Source of the DNA: Lophium mytilinum
Taxonomy: Eukaryota > Ascomycota > Dothideomycetes > Mytilinidiales > Mytilinidiaceae
NCBI GenBank assembly: GCA_010093605.1
Contig: MU004181.1
Location: 434,001-498,000, forward strand
Direction of reading: 5' to 3'
DNA length: 64,000 bases
Shown piece after piece: positions 21,060-32,900 of this stretch (the first letter of the stretch is position 1; every line of letters starts with the position of its first letter). Made by a program: the position numbers and the translations under genes. The notes under the pieces were generated by a model. That model made no database searches. It was not told the origin of the DNA and saw only the letters and a list, made by a program, of their open reading frames with translations.

Positions 21060-22910
21060 CACTGTGCTGCTTGTCGGCTGATACCGTTTGAAGTGCCCTA
21101 CCTTGATGTTGTAATGCAGGTCGAGAGTGATTTGACAGGCCATCAATATACAGGGTTGAAGTCTTCACATCTGAAAGATGAACGTGGAGGACCATGTTGA
21201 ACGAATACCCGCGGAGCTGAGTGCAGGAGATAGGTCTCCTGCATATCACTTGACACTGCTTGAGGTGCCCTGACCTGATGTTGTGACGCAGGATCAAGGT
21301 GATTTGACGGATCATCAATATCCGGGGTTGAAGTCTTCACATCTGCAAGATGAAGGGGTGAAACCGCGATGAGTTAACACCCGCGGAAAGGAGTGCAAAA
21401 AACGACGATGTTGGAGTCGGCTTAACGGTGTTTGAGGTCCCCTGCATTGAAGTTGTGATGGTGGTTCTGTGTGATCTGACGGGTCGGTAATATGCAGAGT
21501 CGATGTTTCACATCTGCAAAGTAAGACTACAGAAACACCGCCTGAACCCGTTTGTGGTGTCACAACTCACGATTTTGAGGACGTGTGATGCAGTTTTGTC
21601 AAGTTCTCAAGCTGGAACGCCTGAAGTCTTGACATTCTTATCCCGATCCCACACCCAAGAGCCCACTCCTAGCTCCCAGAATGATCGCTCCCGCGCTGTC
21701 AAATCCGAGAGAGAACCGTGCCGCGTACTGGTGGGATGCAGTTTCGGCACCAGTTCATCGTCGCGACATCCGCGAGCGAGCGCTGGCCGAAGCCGCGAGA
21801 GATTTGGGGTATGCTACAGTGGAAAAGATCAAGGAAAAGTCCTTCGCCGGAGTGGATACCCATTTAAGGCCGGGAATGGTTTCCAGGGCAATCATCAACG
21901 AATGGCTATGCTTGTCGTCCAGCTTTTGAGGGCCACGCCAGACGTCGGACCTCAGGGAACGGATTTGCCAACGCTGGTGGAATCGAACGCACAACATGAC
22001 CATGTTGAATAGCACTCGACACTGTTTAAGGTGCCCTGGCTTGACGTTGCGAAGCTCGACAAGACTGCTTCGACAAGCCCTCAAATCGGAGGTTGGATGT
22101 TTGGATTTCGGAAGGGAAGCGTATGCGAGCCCACGGAGTAGACACAGCTATAATTGAACGCAAGACATGGCCATGCTGCATGGTATTTGATACTGTCTGT
22201 GATGTCATGCTCGATGACCGAAACTAGATAGGATAGTTCTAGCAGGCTCTCAGATCTACAGAGCTGAAGTTGTGACATCGGCGATGAACGTATGAAATCA
22301 CGTCGATGATGGAGTACCGTCGGGTTTGCATTGAAGCGTTGACTATACTGCCTAGCACTTAACACTATTTGTGTTGCCATGAGCTAAGAATGGTTTTTAG
22401 ACAGGATTGCTTTGGTAGGTGCTCAAACGTACGGGGCTGAGCTCTCGATATCTAAGCTTAACTTACAAAATTGCGGCGTTGATCCAGCACCGTCGTGTTT
22501 GAATGAAAAAGGTGAATTTGTTGCATAGCACTTGACGCCGTCTGTGGTGCTCTGGCTAGAGGATTGAATACGGATAGGATTGTTTTGAAGGGGTCTCAGA
22601 GTAAACGTATGACAAAGGAAGAGCGTCAGTATTGAATACCATAGACTACTATGCTGCGCATTCCTTCGTGCTGTCTGTGGTGGCTTGACGTGAGATTGTG
22701 AAACGAACCAGATCTAAAGTATTGACTCTTGAAACAAGAAATCCTATCACCTGCGGCATATCTACTAATCTCGGCAACATTTGTGGTGGCCTGAGTCGTT
22801 AATTCAAATTGAAATCAGATGTCAAAGCTTCGACTCTGTATATTGAAGACACAATCGAAAGCATCAACCGGATTGATGTCGGCGGCGTCAGTGGTGGCTC
22901 AACAGGTCTT
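21060..22910 (+). repeat. Tail-element tandem array, about ten decayed copies, period about 170 bp
   Basis: Cores in + orientation can be read near 21,080, 21,251, 21,424, 21,549, 22,018, 22,188, 22,357, 22,532, 22,667, 22,773 and 22,876. The first three read GATACCGTTTGAAGTGCCC, GACACTGCTTGAGGTGCCC and CGGTGTTTGAGGTCCCC. Spacing is 167-175 bp for most of the array and about 105-135 bp near its 3' end. The array starts about 30 bp after the stop of the gene at 20,472-21,029 and is in its sense orientation. A non-repeat insert at about 21,570-22,000 interrupts it. Confidence 0.7.
21681..21929 (+). CDS. Short open frame inside the tail array, 82 aa, doubtful
   Basis: An ATG-initiated frame encodes a balanced, helix-rich sequence with HRRDIRERALAEAARDLGYA, then TVEKIKEKSFAGVD and VSRAIINEWLCLSSSF. 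It sits in the only part of the 21.1-22.9 kb array that lacks repeat cores, so it may be an inserted gene fragment. No splice signals or family support it. Confidence 0.28.
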   Translation: MIAPALSNPRENRAAYWWDAVSAPVHRRDIRERALAEAARDLGYATVEKIKEKSFAGVDTHLRPGMVSRAIINEWLCLSSSF

Positions 22911-23123
22911 CACGAAACTAGACAGGATGTCAAGGGTCCGAACCTACTTATGAATGGATTGATGAACACATACAACTCACTCAAGTTGATACCGTTGGGA
23001 AGACCTCACATGGTAATCAGAAACATCATGACTGACTTTCGAAACCGCATTCATTCCTCGATCGCTGTACGTTTGCATGCCACTCTAACGTCACATCATG
23101 GGCCTGCCCTCGCATGAGTGCTT

Positions 23124-23591
23124 CTAGTTCTCAATGAGTTGCTCCAGGGACAGCTTCTTCCGGATTAGGCCCTCGCGTTGCATCTTGAGAATGCACTCCA
23201 TTGCCAAGTATGGGCAGATTGCATCGGCACCATAGCCAACAAGCACGCACATGTGATGAACCTCGCTAGCTTCAGCTGACCGGGGTTTCCACGACTCTTT
23301 CCAGTCTCGGGTCGATGTCTTGGGGTTGCGATACTTCTTCGAGCGTCGCTGGTCCTTCATGAAGCCATTGGTCTTGTCGAGCACCATCGCCGACTTCTTC
23401 TTCTCGGCCTTCGCATCGCTGACGCTTTCCTCATTGTCCAGAAGGTCGCCTGGAAAAATCGGGAGCGGGTACTCCTTTTTCTTCGCTTTCTGTTCTCTCG
23501 CCTTCCCACCAAGAAGAAACCCCTTGTAATTCGTCGTCATGACTTCCGCGAATCGAGGAAGGGCTTCATTCCACAATCCAGCGCTGGACAA
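23124..23591 (-). pseudogene. Glutamate synthase (GOGAT) fragment: two distant regions joined
   Basis: One open minus frame first reads [20 protein letters not shown] and [20 protein letters not shown] followed by [11 protein letters not shown]. This matches the linker that precedes the small-subunit-like domain of fungal GOGAT. It then switches directly to [37 protein letters not shown] and LSLEQLIEN, which in the intact enzyme lies several hundred residues earlier, in the FMN/central region. The cysteine-rich iron-sulfur part normally following DWKE is absent. The gene order is therefore scrambled, with no enzyme possible from this locus. No ATG starts the recognised portion at a natural boundary. 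Confidence 0.7.
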
Positions 23592-24042
23592 GGGCGTAGC
23601 ACTCCTTAGCCGCGCTGTGGACCGCGTCGCCGAACGGAACTATAGTCTCATCGGTGTCATTTGCCTTGGTCCTCAGCACGTCGGGCTGTTTGTCGATGAG
23701 GTACCACAGGCCTATGAAGCTGCTCACAGCGACGTGCGTCAAGTTGAACGGGGATGGATTCTGGTGATTTTCAAGATCTTCCACGCGTTGGTGGGTGCCC
23801 CTCGCGAGGTGCCAGCAGTAGTAGATTCGACCCGCTTTAGATCGCTTCTGGTTCTCGAGCTCAGGATGATGCTCGAGCACGCTGACGAGAGTTTCCGTGG
23901 CTGTCAGCATCTCTTTGACCTTGGCCTTATCTGGCACGTTGACCTCGAGGTCGAAAAACTCGATGATACGGTCAGGATTGAGCAGGATGCGGGCAGCGAG
24001 CCCCGGGTCGAGGTCCTCCCGGAAATGAGCAGAGATAGTCAA
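23566..24042 (-). CDS. Unidentified 158-codon open frame, possibly a gene fragment
   Basis: A long minus frame with normal amino-acid balance includes [20 protein letters not shown], then [20 protein letters not shown] and ends [12 protein letters not shown]. It overlaps the start of the GOGAT relic by 26 bp in another frame. No initiating ATG with convincing context, no intron signal and no family are recognised. It could be another exon fragment of the debris seen throughout this compartment. Confidence 0.3.
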   Translation of the reverse strand: MTISAHFREDLDPGLAARILLNPDRIIEFFDLEVNVPDKAKVKEMLTATETLVSVLEHHPELENQKRSKAGRIYYCWHLARGTHQRVEDLENHQNPSPFNLTHVAVSSFIGLWYLIDKQPDVLRTKANDTDETIVPFGDAVHSAAKECYALVQRWIVE

Positions 24043-24829
24043 CGCCCAGTTTACCGGACAGCTCCATCATTCGGCACAAGCCGACGCCTATGCCGGCTAA
24101 TGAGTATTTCCTTCTTCGCCGCAGGTGGATGCGCGGTCTGGCATGCCCTCCATACGCAGAGCCACAAGCGACGAAGAAGGAAACACTCACTAGCCGGCAT
24201 TACCCAGCAGGTCATTCCAATTCGGACACATATTCGAGCTTAGAGCGAGGTTGCGTTGCGGAGGAAGGACATGACGGTCATGAGGTTGTACAACTCGTAC
24301 CTATTCAGAAGATCGCCCCAGTTAGCTTCTTCTTCTTGAAATGGGGATGCTGCCTTGTGCGATGACTGCACAGGGGCTGCGGAAGGATACATACATCTGC
24401 TCGATGTCGGGAACCTGGTCTAGACAAAGGCAGATGACAGCGAAGTTTTCGACACCTCCGATATCCTACCAACGCCTAAAACAACGTGCGACTCGTATTT
24501 CTTCCAAAGACAACGTAGATGATCTGATGCCAGTGCCTCGTTCCATTCCAGCCCGCTGCGCCCTACCCCAATTGGCACAAGTCGAAGTTTCGGAGACGAT
24601 GTTCTCATGACATGTTGGATGGGAGGCGTGCCAACGGGCCAACGAACCTAAGCAACTCAGTCAGCCTGTCCATCTTGACATGGTGTTGCCTTGTGCAGTG
24701 AATGCACAGCAGCGGGGAAAGAGACATACATCTGCTTGAAGCCGGAGCTCGTCCAGGTCGGAGAGGTCGATGACCGCGAAGTCCGTCGCCGGCACACGTT
24801 TGCTTGACCTCCGGGACCTGATCCAGGTC
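24043..24829. other. No gene; local duplication near 24.35 and 24.69 kb
   Basis: Two similar blocks, each with CATACATCTGCT preceded by a TGCACAG...GGGGxxxGAA stretch, occur at about 24,350-24,450 and 24,690-24,790. This implies an old duplication of roughly 340-360 bp adjoining the polyketide synthase relic. No open frame is recognised. Confidence 0.35.
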
Positions 24830-24945
24830 GCAGAGGCACATGCTTCGCCGGAGTGTTTGGTAGCGGCACCCAAGATGCATCCCAGAATGTTGTCGTTGTC
24901 GGCGATGGCATCTTCATATCGCTTCAGAATGACCGTACCACATGA
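24830..24945 (-). pseudogene. Polyketide synthase ketosynthase-domain fragment
   Basis: The minus frame reads GTVILKRYEDAIADNDNILG then CILGAATKHSGEACA. In non-reducing fungal polyketide synthases the corresponding stretch reads close to GTVVLKRLEDAxADxDxILG followed by xIxGAxTNHSAEA, just before and including the catalytic-histidine region of the ketosynthase; the H of KHSGEA fits that position. Only about 35 residues survive, with no other part of the domain alongside. A thioesterase-domain piece of the same enzyme class lies at 39.0-39.5 kb. Confidence 0.55.
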
Positions 24946-25426
24946 CGGCAAAGTCATAACACTGTCGGAGATCCCACCCCACCGAACATGTTGAATGGGA
25001 TGGGATTGAGGCGGACAAAGAAACAAGAGACGAGATGTGTTCGAGCCGTAGTAATTGTGATTGAGAAGAGTGCTGACACCGGGTTTCATCGTGCGGCGGC
25101 GAGGGTGGTGAAGGTGTTGAGGAGGACGTCAGAAGGTAAAAAGTTCGGAAGGAGGAAGAAGTCCTGCTTACCCAATCTCCGCGTCCCGTGACTTTACGGC
25201 TTCACCACACAATAACAATCACGCTTCACACTGCATACTATTGTTCTAGATATTTTAGTATCTGAATAGCTTCAATAGCTATTGTTCATTTCCATAGCCA
25301 TGATAAAACCTCCAGATTTTGGGCCGCTCTGCACTCCACAACCTCCACAGCCCTCAAACCTCTACACCAGGAAGCACAAATCAAAAGCTGCTCAAACAAC
25401 CATACACATCTATAGCCGCAATCAAT

Positions 25427-25769
25427 ATGCGCTTCAATATGCAGACCGTCGTCGCGGTGGAAGAGAAGTTGGCCGATCTGAAGGCCAAGATCACGCGCCT
25501 TCGGGCAAAGGTATGAATCACTCCCCTATTCAATTTACTTTGACCGCATTGCTAATGCTTCGAAGGTCTCCTGGTACGCGCGGGCCGCGACCGAGATCGT
25601 GAAGGAGAAGAAGAAGATCTTGACGGGGGAGGGGGCTTACGATTGGGACTGGGAGGCGCCGCTAGGGGGAATTTTGAGGGGCATTGAGGGGACAATCGAG
25701 GTCCACGTAAGGGGAGTTAAGGTAGAGGAGTTTTCCTTCTTCGAGAAGGAGGGGCAGGCTTTCTTGTAG
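25427..25769 (+). CDS. Two-exon orphan-type small protein, 95 aa
   Basis: Exon 1 is 25,427-25,510 (28 codons) and exon 2 is 25,566-25,769 (67 codons plus TAG). The 55-bp intron begins GTATGA and ends GAAG; phase 0. The start MRFNMQTVVAVEEKLADLKA begins a heptad-like helix continuing KITRLRAKVSWYARAATEIV. After an acidic Trp-rich turn (YDWDWEAPLGG) the protein ends EEFSFFEKEGQAFL. A short coiled coil is likely; no signal peptide or membrane segment. An ATG four codons later is also possible. No family recognised. It is followed 3' by a tail array in the same sense. Confidence 0.55.
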
Positions 25770-25979
25770 TTTGGGAGGGGAGTAGGGGGGCTTTGGAGAC
25801 GCTTTCGGGCCTTTTGGAGAAAGAAGACGGCGGACTTTGGACCGGAAGAACGCCTATTGACAGCGCAAGAGTGACTGAAATCAAGCCTATTCGCTCGCAC
25901 TTTGAACCATCGCGTGAAGCGCGGTTATGAAAGTGTGAGGATTGAAATCTCATTGTGCCGCATACAGTTTTGCTTCTTG

Positions 25980-26435
25980 CTTGGTACCGTTTGAGGTGTC
26001 CCAACAGGCTAATTTGAAAATGGTAGCATGTTAGGTTCTGGAGCATTGAGATCAGCATACAAGTAATTCGTTCGTCTTCTAGATGCATAGCACTGTAAGG
26101 AGTGGACTGCTGTAGGAAACACCGTTGCAGTGGTTGATCTGTTCTAAAGCATGGAGATGAGCACACACAATCCAACTTGTTTTCCGGTTGCGTAGCACTG
26201 TAGGGAGTGGACTGACGTAGAAACAATTGTTGCAGTGGATGTCTTGTTCCAGAGGACGGAGATTAGCGATGGCCTTTCAAGAGCCTATTGTCGCGGGGGT
26301 GATACTGCACAGAGTAGCTCAACACATTCATCCACAGCCTGAGAGAACGAGGTCAGCGAATGACCGCGAATCAGAGCTGAGGTCTCACCGTTGGCGTACA
26401 TGCTAGATGATACCGCTTGAAGTGGTCTACGGGTG
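25980..26435 (+). repeat. Tail-element tandem array, five copies, period about 105 bp
   Basis: Cores lie near 25,985 (GGTACCGTTTGAGGTGTCCC), 26,089 (GCACTGTAAGGAGTGGACTG), 26,197 (GCACTGTAGGGAGTGGACTG), 26,301 (GATACTGCACAGAGTAGCTC) and 26,408 (GATACCGCTTGAAGTGGTC). The spacings are 104, 108, 104 and 107 bp. The array is about 210 bp 3' of the gene at 25,427-25,769 and in its sense direction. Confidence 0.7.
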
Positions 26436-27050
26436 CAAGACAGACCCGAGGCGTATACAATTGGCGGTGAGGTGTAGGTCATAGACCTGGAATCTCCTAA
26501 TGTTTGGTATACGATAGTCCTGTCTGAGTTGGCCTGGGGGGTCCAGTAAAAAAGTAGCAAAGTAATTGGCGCATACCTTTCCCGCAGGCTCGAAATCAGC
26601 CTATCGCTGATTCATTTTTTTCGCCCTTCAAAACCTATATAGGAGCTTCTCAACTCGGTATCAACACGGCCAAAAACCACTACACCGGGCTCCGAACCCC
26701 AACCATCCAAAGTAATCACCGAAGGAACTATCACCTAGGGCTTTCCCTTATGCATCAGAATGGAGGTTGACGGGCGCTGAATCGGAGGAGTCGGTGGCCG
26801 CAGCTCGCAATCGGAGGATGAGGGAAGGGAGGACAGCGAGGTGTGATGTAGGCAGCACCATCTTGACATCGCGGTGAACATCCCCTTGAATCGGCCAGGG
26901 AAGCCAGGAAGCCGCACGACACCTGCCAGCGGGTTAGTAAAGGTGATCAGATCTGGGGTGCCCGGCAAGGAAGCTCTCACATCTCCAGCGCTCTCAAAAC
27001 CACCTTTGCCGCAGCACAACTCCGGCGTATTGCCCTCGGCATCGCGCTCC

Positions 27051-27361
27051 TCACCCTTTCCAAAGACCAGGGGAACCATAGACTCGCGCGACACCTGCCA
27101 GAGCGTCAGTCAGAGGGAGCGAATACCAAGACTCCCGCGAAGGATGTCTGACTCACGACAACAATCACAGCCCCCGAAGGATCGCATCCCGCACTTTTCG
27201 AACGAACCACAAAAAGATTGCGAGGAGGACTTCGATGCCCCGGCGTTGAGAAGATAGGCGAGGATGACGGCGGAGATTATGAGACACTGGAGTCGGAAGA
27301 GGTCCACACCGACGAAGCCTTCGCGCAATTCCTGGGCCTCAGCAGAGCGTGTGTAGTTCAT
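27051..27361 (-). CDS. Small two-exon protein with one membrane segment, 82 aa
   Basis: Exon 1 is 27,361-27,157 (68 codons plus one base) and exon 2 is 27,094-27,051. The 62-bp intron starts GTGAGT, has a CTGAC branch-like site and ends GCAG. The protein starts MNYTRSAEAQELREGFVGVD, has one hydrophobic segment LFRLQCLIISAVILAYLLNA (residues about 21-40), then a Ser/Cys-rich part and a short basic end. Like the 3.1-kb gene it would be a small single-pass protein. No family recognised. An alternative acceptor would instead open the long frame at 26,735-27,094. No tail element is seen 3' of it. Confidence 0.38.
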
Positions 27362-27399
27362 TGTGAGTAGATTGGAGCTTCTTCAGCAAGGTTTTGGTT

Positions 27400-29231
27400 G
27401 GATGTGAAGAGTGTTGAGTTGTGTCTGCGGATGGTGGAGCTGGGGAAAGTGAGCTGGGCGGGCGGGCTGATTTAGGGGCAGGCAGGATTGCGGGCTAGCG
27501 GGAATGACTCCATCACAAAATCACGGCAATCATTACATCACGCAGCACATTTCGAAAGGTAAAGCGAGAAAGAGTTGGAATTTCTTCTTCAAGTCCCCGC
27601 ACATGGCGAGCAGCTCGATGAAAAAAAGAGGTGGGTTCCAAAGATTTTTGTGCCGTTTCCCCGAAGAGAGCAGGGCCTTGCCTCCGAAGAGAGCAGAACT
27701 TGATGTGCGAGCAAGCACACACAAATGCCAGAAGTTCCGAAAGAAGCACCTGTTATCAGCAAACCAGGAAGGGGGAGATGGGCAGGGATGAAGAGAGCCA
27801 AAACCACATACCTAGGCCTACCTCGCATAGGATGGAAGATCGAAGATCGAAGTCAAAGTCGAAGACGAAGTCGAATCGAAGCGGAGCCAAGCGTTTCGCT
27901 CTGCATGTTCGACATCTCGCCCAGGCTCCGACCCCAGACTCAAGAACCACGTCAAAAGCATGCTGACGAGGCTGATGCGAACAGGCCTCCTCTGAGGCGA
28001 TGGATTGAAGCGAGTCTCCCCAGGCTAGTCAATGGATCCCGTTCGACTCGGCCAGCCGACAACAGCGCAGGATCTAATGACGCAGGAGAGCTGGAAGCGG
28101 TGGCAACAGTGCAGTGACGCTTCCGCGAGGCGTGTCTATCGCAGCGGCTTTGGGCGTGTGGAATCGCAGGTCTGGCCATCTCAGGACTCTGTGATGCTCC
28201 GATCCCAGCCCTTTGAGGTCGTCCGGGGGTTTGATGGATGGGTCGAGGCTTGCAGGAGGGATGGGACTCGCGAAAGATGATCAGTATCGATGTCGGAAAG
28301 AGGTCTTCGACGAGATAGGAGAGGAGTGTGCAAATGGGAGTGCAAGGAGGAGATTGCAACGAGGGCGGGCTCCGGTATATGTACCCCTTCGATCACGGTT
28401 GAGGTCATGTACCCCCTCGATCATGGTTGAGGTCCCAACGCCCGATGAAACATCGTCCCGTGTCGTTGCGATACTCATGGGGAAGCAGCCACTGCCCGAT
28501 GCACCAGATCACGCACGCATCGTCAGTCATGGCGAGCATCGCTGGCCTTCATTTTTGGCGACATGAACCAAGAAGAGGCAGAGAGAGTACAGATCTAGAT
28601 CATCATGGAGTCTCGAATTAATCCTGATGTGATCTGGATGTATGTATCCGTCTTGGTCCCCTCGTGTAGAAGCGTTGGTGGGCACTTCGCGCTCGCGATG
28701 CTTGCGGCTTCCGGGGAATCTTCATCTTTCGTCATGAGAACCATCAACGCAATAGCAGCGGTACTTGGATGGCTGTCTTGAGATAATCCATCAGAGTATC
28801 CCACACTTTGTCGCTGATGTCCATGATTTATATGGGAAAGAGTTCCCCGTGAATGCGCTGATCTTGCACCGGCTGGGAGAGTTCGAGGTGAGAAACGGGA
28901 AATTTCCAGGCACAAACACCCTGAATTAGCTGCGTATTGGACCTCTTTCTACAAAGTCTTTGCCTTTGTCCTCCGCCCAAATGGTAAAACTAATGCGGCG
29001 GGTTTCAATCTGGCCATCTTAATCGTGACATCCAGAATCCAGGGGAATTCTGAACGAAACTTCTTCGCGGCACGAGACCAGTGCAACGAAGGCACACCAT
29101 AGGCAATGCGATCTCGATTCTTTCTCAAGCCGAGCGCACAACATCCCTCCACACTGGTGATCAAAACGGAGGGTCGAACATCCTCCTCCCCACCCACCCC
29201 CTACCCCTATCCCCCCTCCCCAAAGCCCCAC
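27400..29231. other. No gene recognised; small tandem repeats
   Basis: Open frames overlap on both strands without domains. A short direct repeat of about 26 bp (CATGTACCCCCTCGATCATG then GTTGAGGT) occurs twice at about 28,376-28,436. A run of GATCGAAGTC-like 6-12-mers lies at 27,835-27,885. Confidence 0.4.
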
Positions 29232-29452
29232 TGCGCGTCGAGGGAGCGTCGAAGCATAAAGACTCAACAAAACACGCCGAGCCCCCAATGTTGAGGCACG
29301 AGGGTGGTGAACCCCGCCCTGCCCCTTCCCCAAGGAGTGCTCACCTGCCCATAGAGTCACCCCCGCCGCCCCATCTTGCGTCATGCTGCAGCATTAGTAC
29401 CCTCAACGCCTTTTTGTTGAGTCTTTATGCTTCGACGCTCCCTCGACGCGCA
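29232..29452. mobile_element. Foldback (MITE-like) element with perfect 41-bp inverted ends
   Basis: The left end 29,232-29,272 (TGCGCGTCGAGGGAGCGTCG, then AAGCATAAAGACTCAACAAA and A) is the exact reverse complement of 29,412-29,452. The interior is about 140 bp, G+C-rich and non-coding. Perfect inverted ends suggest recent activity or recent formation. A clear target-site duplication is not visible. Confidence 0.7.
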
Positions 29453-29629
29453 CCCTCATCAATGGAGTGGCTGATGGGATGATACGAGCTGCAATAGTGG
29501 TGTCATGCGAGGGGTTTCGGGCATTCATCGATTTGCAAGCGGCGGATGATCAGAACTTGACTTCTGTCACCTCCCTGTGACACCTTCACCAATGCATCTT
29601 ATGAGCTCTCTAATAGGTGTCCACTGCGT

Positions 29630-29990
29630 GGGTCGAACTATAAAGACTCAACAAAACAGCGTTGAGGGGCCCAATGCTGCAGCATGACGTGGGCAGGCAG
29701 GCGATGGGGTCACCCGCGGGGCAATCCCCCCCAAAAGCGGGAGGAACCCTCACCCAACTGACCCCACCGAGCCCGGGGGGACGGTTTGTTGAGTCTTTAT
29801 ACTTCGACATCTGCACCAGGGGATAGCATTGATTGGCCCCGTGCTTGTGGGGGTACCTCAACGGAGGGTTTTGTTGAGTCTTTATACTCCGACATCTGAA
29901 CCAGGCGTTGGCATTGATTGGCCCCGTCCTTGTGGGGGTACCTCAACGGAGGGTTTTGTTGAGTCTCTGTGCTTCGTTGCTCGCGGCGCG
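29630..29990. repeat. Degraded relatives of the foldback element plus 84-bp direct repeats
   Basis: CGAACTATAAAGACTCAAC at about 29,635 is inverted as GTTGAGTCTTTATACTTCG at 29,790, forming a second, less perfect element. Two near-identical 84-bp direct repeats follow, starting near 29,800 and 29,884. Each contains GCATTGATTGGCCCCGT and GGGGGTACCTCAACGGAGG, and ends in the same GTTGAGTC end motif. Confidence 0.6.
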
Positions 29991-32900
29991 CTGCTCGCGG
30001 TGTGTGAGAGGGATAGGGGCAAGATGGGTGGGAATCGTGAGGATGTGTTTGCAACACAGAGGTATTTCCGCTAGGCAGTGCCTGGCTTTGCTTCACGGTG
30101 ATATGGAAATGCTGCGTGTCTGCAAATGCGTAGTCTTGTATTCATCCGGCGGGTTGCTGTGGTAAGGGGGCGTGGCACCGTTCACCAGCCGCCAGGCATT
30201 GACGGAACGAAAGGAACATGCGGGTGAATTCGAAGGCTCTAGATATTTGAGGAATGCATCAAGTTCATTGCATCTGCTTTTTAAACTTAGGACCCTACTA
30301 GCATGATGACCCTCTTCGCGGGAGTGCGAAGGCAGATGGGTGCGTGGAAACCGCTAGAATATACCGACCACGCAATAGACCATCTTCATTGGCGATGCAT
30401 TACTCCAACCAGCGACGGACTAGATATCAGGTAGCGTCTTAAATGAAGCCAAAGATTTGGTGAAGCTGAAGGGCCGAACTCTGCGTTGTTCAGATCGCAA
30501 CGCAAATTGTAACGATGGCAGGCTACTTAGCATCACGAAAAGAAATATAGCGGGAGGACAACGATGGCAAGATTTGCGTCTGATGTTAGAATTTCTAGCT
30601 ACGTAGAATAGCCATTTGCATCTACTCAAAGCAATCAATTCTGTGACCAATTCTGTGAACTCGTGATGACTTAAAAGTTGAGGGTAATGCCAACTGTGTT
30701 GCTTTTTCGGAGGCAATGGGAATTCCAAGGACGGCAAGCCCGCTTCCAAACGACACACAAGCTAACGAGGATCCCCGTTCTGCTTTTCGGATGACGATGG
30801 TCGCTTTTAGTTACGAGTGGAGAGCTGGGTCATTTTGGGAGTTCCTGGCGCCTTGGAGGAACGTAAACAAGGCGAAAAAAAGGAATAGAAAGACCACGGA
30901 GATTTTGGAACGGCCCCTGACTCGCTGGGAATCAATCCATGTTGAAACAGTCGTCCACCCCTCCCTCTGCGTGATTCTGCATCGTCTCGAGCCTTCATAT
31001 CAATTGGTGCCATTCCCGCCCCTTCTTCCTGACCCTGTCAGTTTTTCCCTTGCGGGAATCCGCATTAGGAAGACCATCGCACTCGAATGCTGTTGATTGG
31101 CTCGTGCGCATCTCCCCAAAATCCCAGCTCTTCCTCTTCTCACAGCCATTCCCATCATCTCCTCGCCAATACCTCCCCTACGGTCCCTCCTATGATTTGA
31201 CGACGACGTCCGCATCCCCCTCGCCGCCGGCGTCTCGATCTGGTAGAGCATCGAGCGAAATATATTCGTGATTGGTCGTCGTGCAGCGACGGCGCCGGTA
31301 CACGCTTTGCCCGATCGGGAAATTTCCAACGTCGAGTCGTCGAACCGCCGAGCGATGACCCCCTCTAGCACCACCACAACACCCAGGCGAGGTCCAATAC
31401 TGCTTGAGGGGGGAGATTAAAGGTTTGCAATACACATCTTGGTGCGTGATGAGCTCCATTACGAGGCGTTGATGTGTATGATCGTGTCGGGGGTGGTTTC
31501 GGCAATTCGGCGGGGGGGCTCGAATCGACGACGACGGCGCCTCTAGGGCTTCATACGTGCTGATAGGGTCATCAGGAAGGTCGAAAGATACCCTGGAATG
31601 TCTGCGTAAGTTCTGAAACCATTTGGTGAACGGAAGTTTTCGACTCAGGGGGGATGGCCTGGGGCAGATGTCTTGGCGCGGCGACCCAGCGGCCTCGGGG
31701 GTTTGATTGCCGCCCTTCATCCACCCACAAGACCAAAATGCCTGCAGAGAGCGTCAGCAAGGCTCTCCAAGCCAGATCGATGGTGTCCGGCAGGTCTCCA
31801 TCCACCAGAAACGAACCTAGTCATACCACCTCACCCTTTCACGGTTCTAGACGGCCTCGACTCCCGCCGATGCCGCCCTCGAACTCGAAATACAACTGAT
31901 GTAGGGAGAAGGGTCGGCCCGAAGGCGAGGAAATACAGGAGTGCCGTCGTCGGTGGTAGGGTCTGGAATCGACAGCCCGTCCTGTCCTGCGGTCAACGAT
32001 GCTGCTCGGTCCGAGAAATCCACCACGGCCGCCGCCCAATCTCGACTAGATATGGAAACAATATCCTCGTGCCGATCGACGTGAACATTCGGTACGGTTC
32101 GTCGCTCTCGATCGTGCTGACCACTGGGATGACGAGGCCAGAGTTGCCGCAGCTAGAGGTAGGCAATCCGTCCTGCAGCCAAAGTCAGTGGAGGTCCCAG
32201 TTTTAGGATGCTACCATAGAGAGGGTTGCCATTGGTACGATAGGATTGAGGTCCATTCCATCTTCGGCGAACACGAGGCCGACCAACAACCCTGGCTCCC
32301 TCTTGCTGTCTGCTCCCCGACACGACGCGTCGTGCCGATGGCAATTAGGTACAGGCTATTTCGAGCACGTCATGCCGCAGACAATGGACGATTGTCTCCC
32401 AGCGGCGGGTAATGTACAACCACGGCACGTCTGGGAGGAAACGTTATCTCTGATAGCGGCAGTATGTTTCGCTGTCCGTCGAATGAATTATCGGATGACA
32501 TCGTCGATGATGTAGTCATAGGTGTGAATGTCGTCAGTATTCGTCTTGTCTACGAATGGCCTCTGGGCCCTCATACTTACCGAGAGATGATCCCCCTTCG
32601 TGGAATTGCCCCTATCAAGACGAGAGAGATTCTTGGAGCTTCAGCGCGCATTGAAAATGAGCAATGATAACGTCGAAGGAGTCTCAGTACTATGAATGGG
32701 TATCGATGACCTATGTCACTGCTAACCTGAAGTAGTCAGTTCAGCCAAGGAAGAATAATACCCGGGTCGGCTATCGAAGAAACGGATATCTAGGTTGATA
32801 CCCCGAGCAGGAAGAAAAGCAAGCCATCGAGACCCCGCCAGTACCGCTCCTCGTATTGTAGCCGATGAGGTGCGGGGTCTTCTCGTAGCTTGATAACCGT

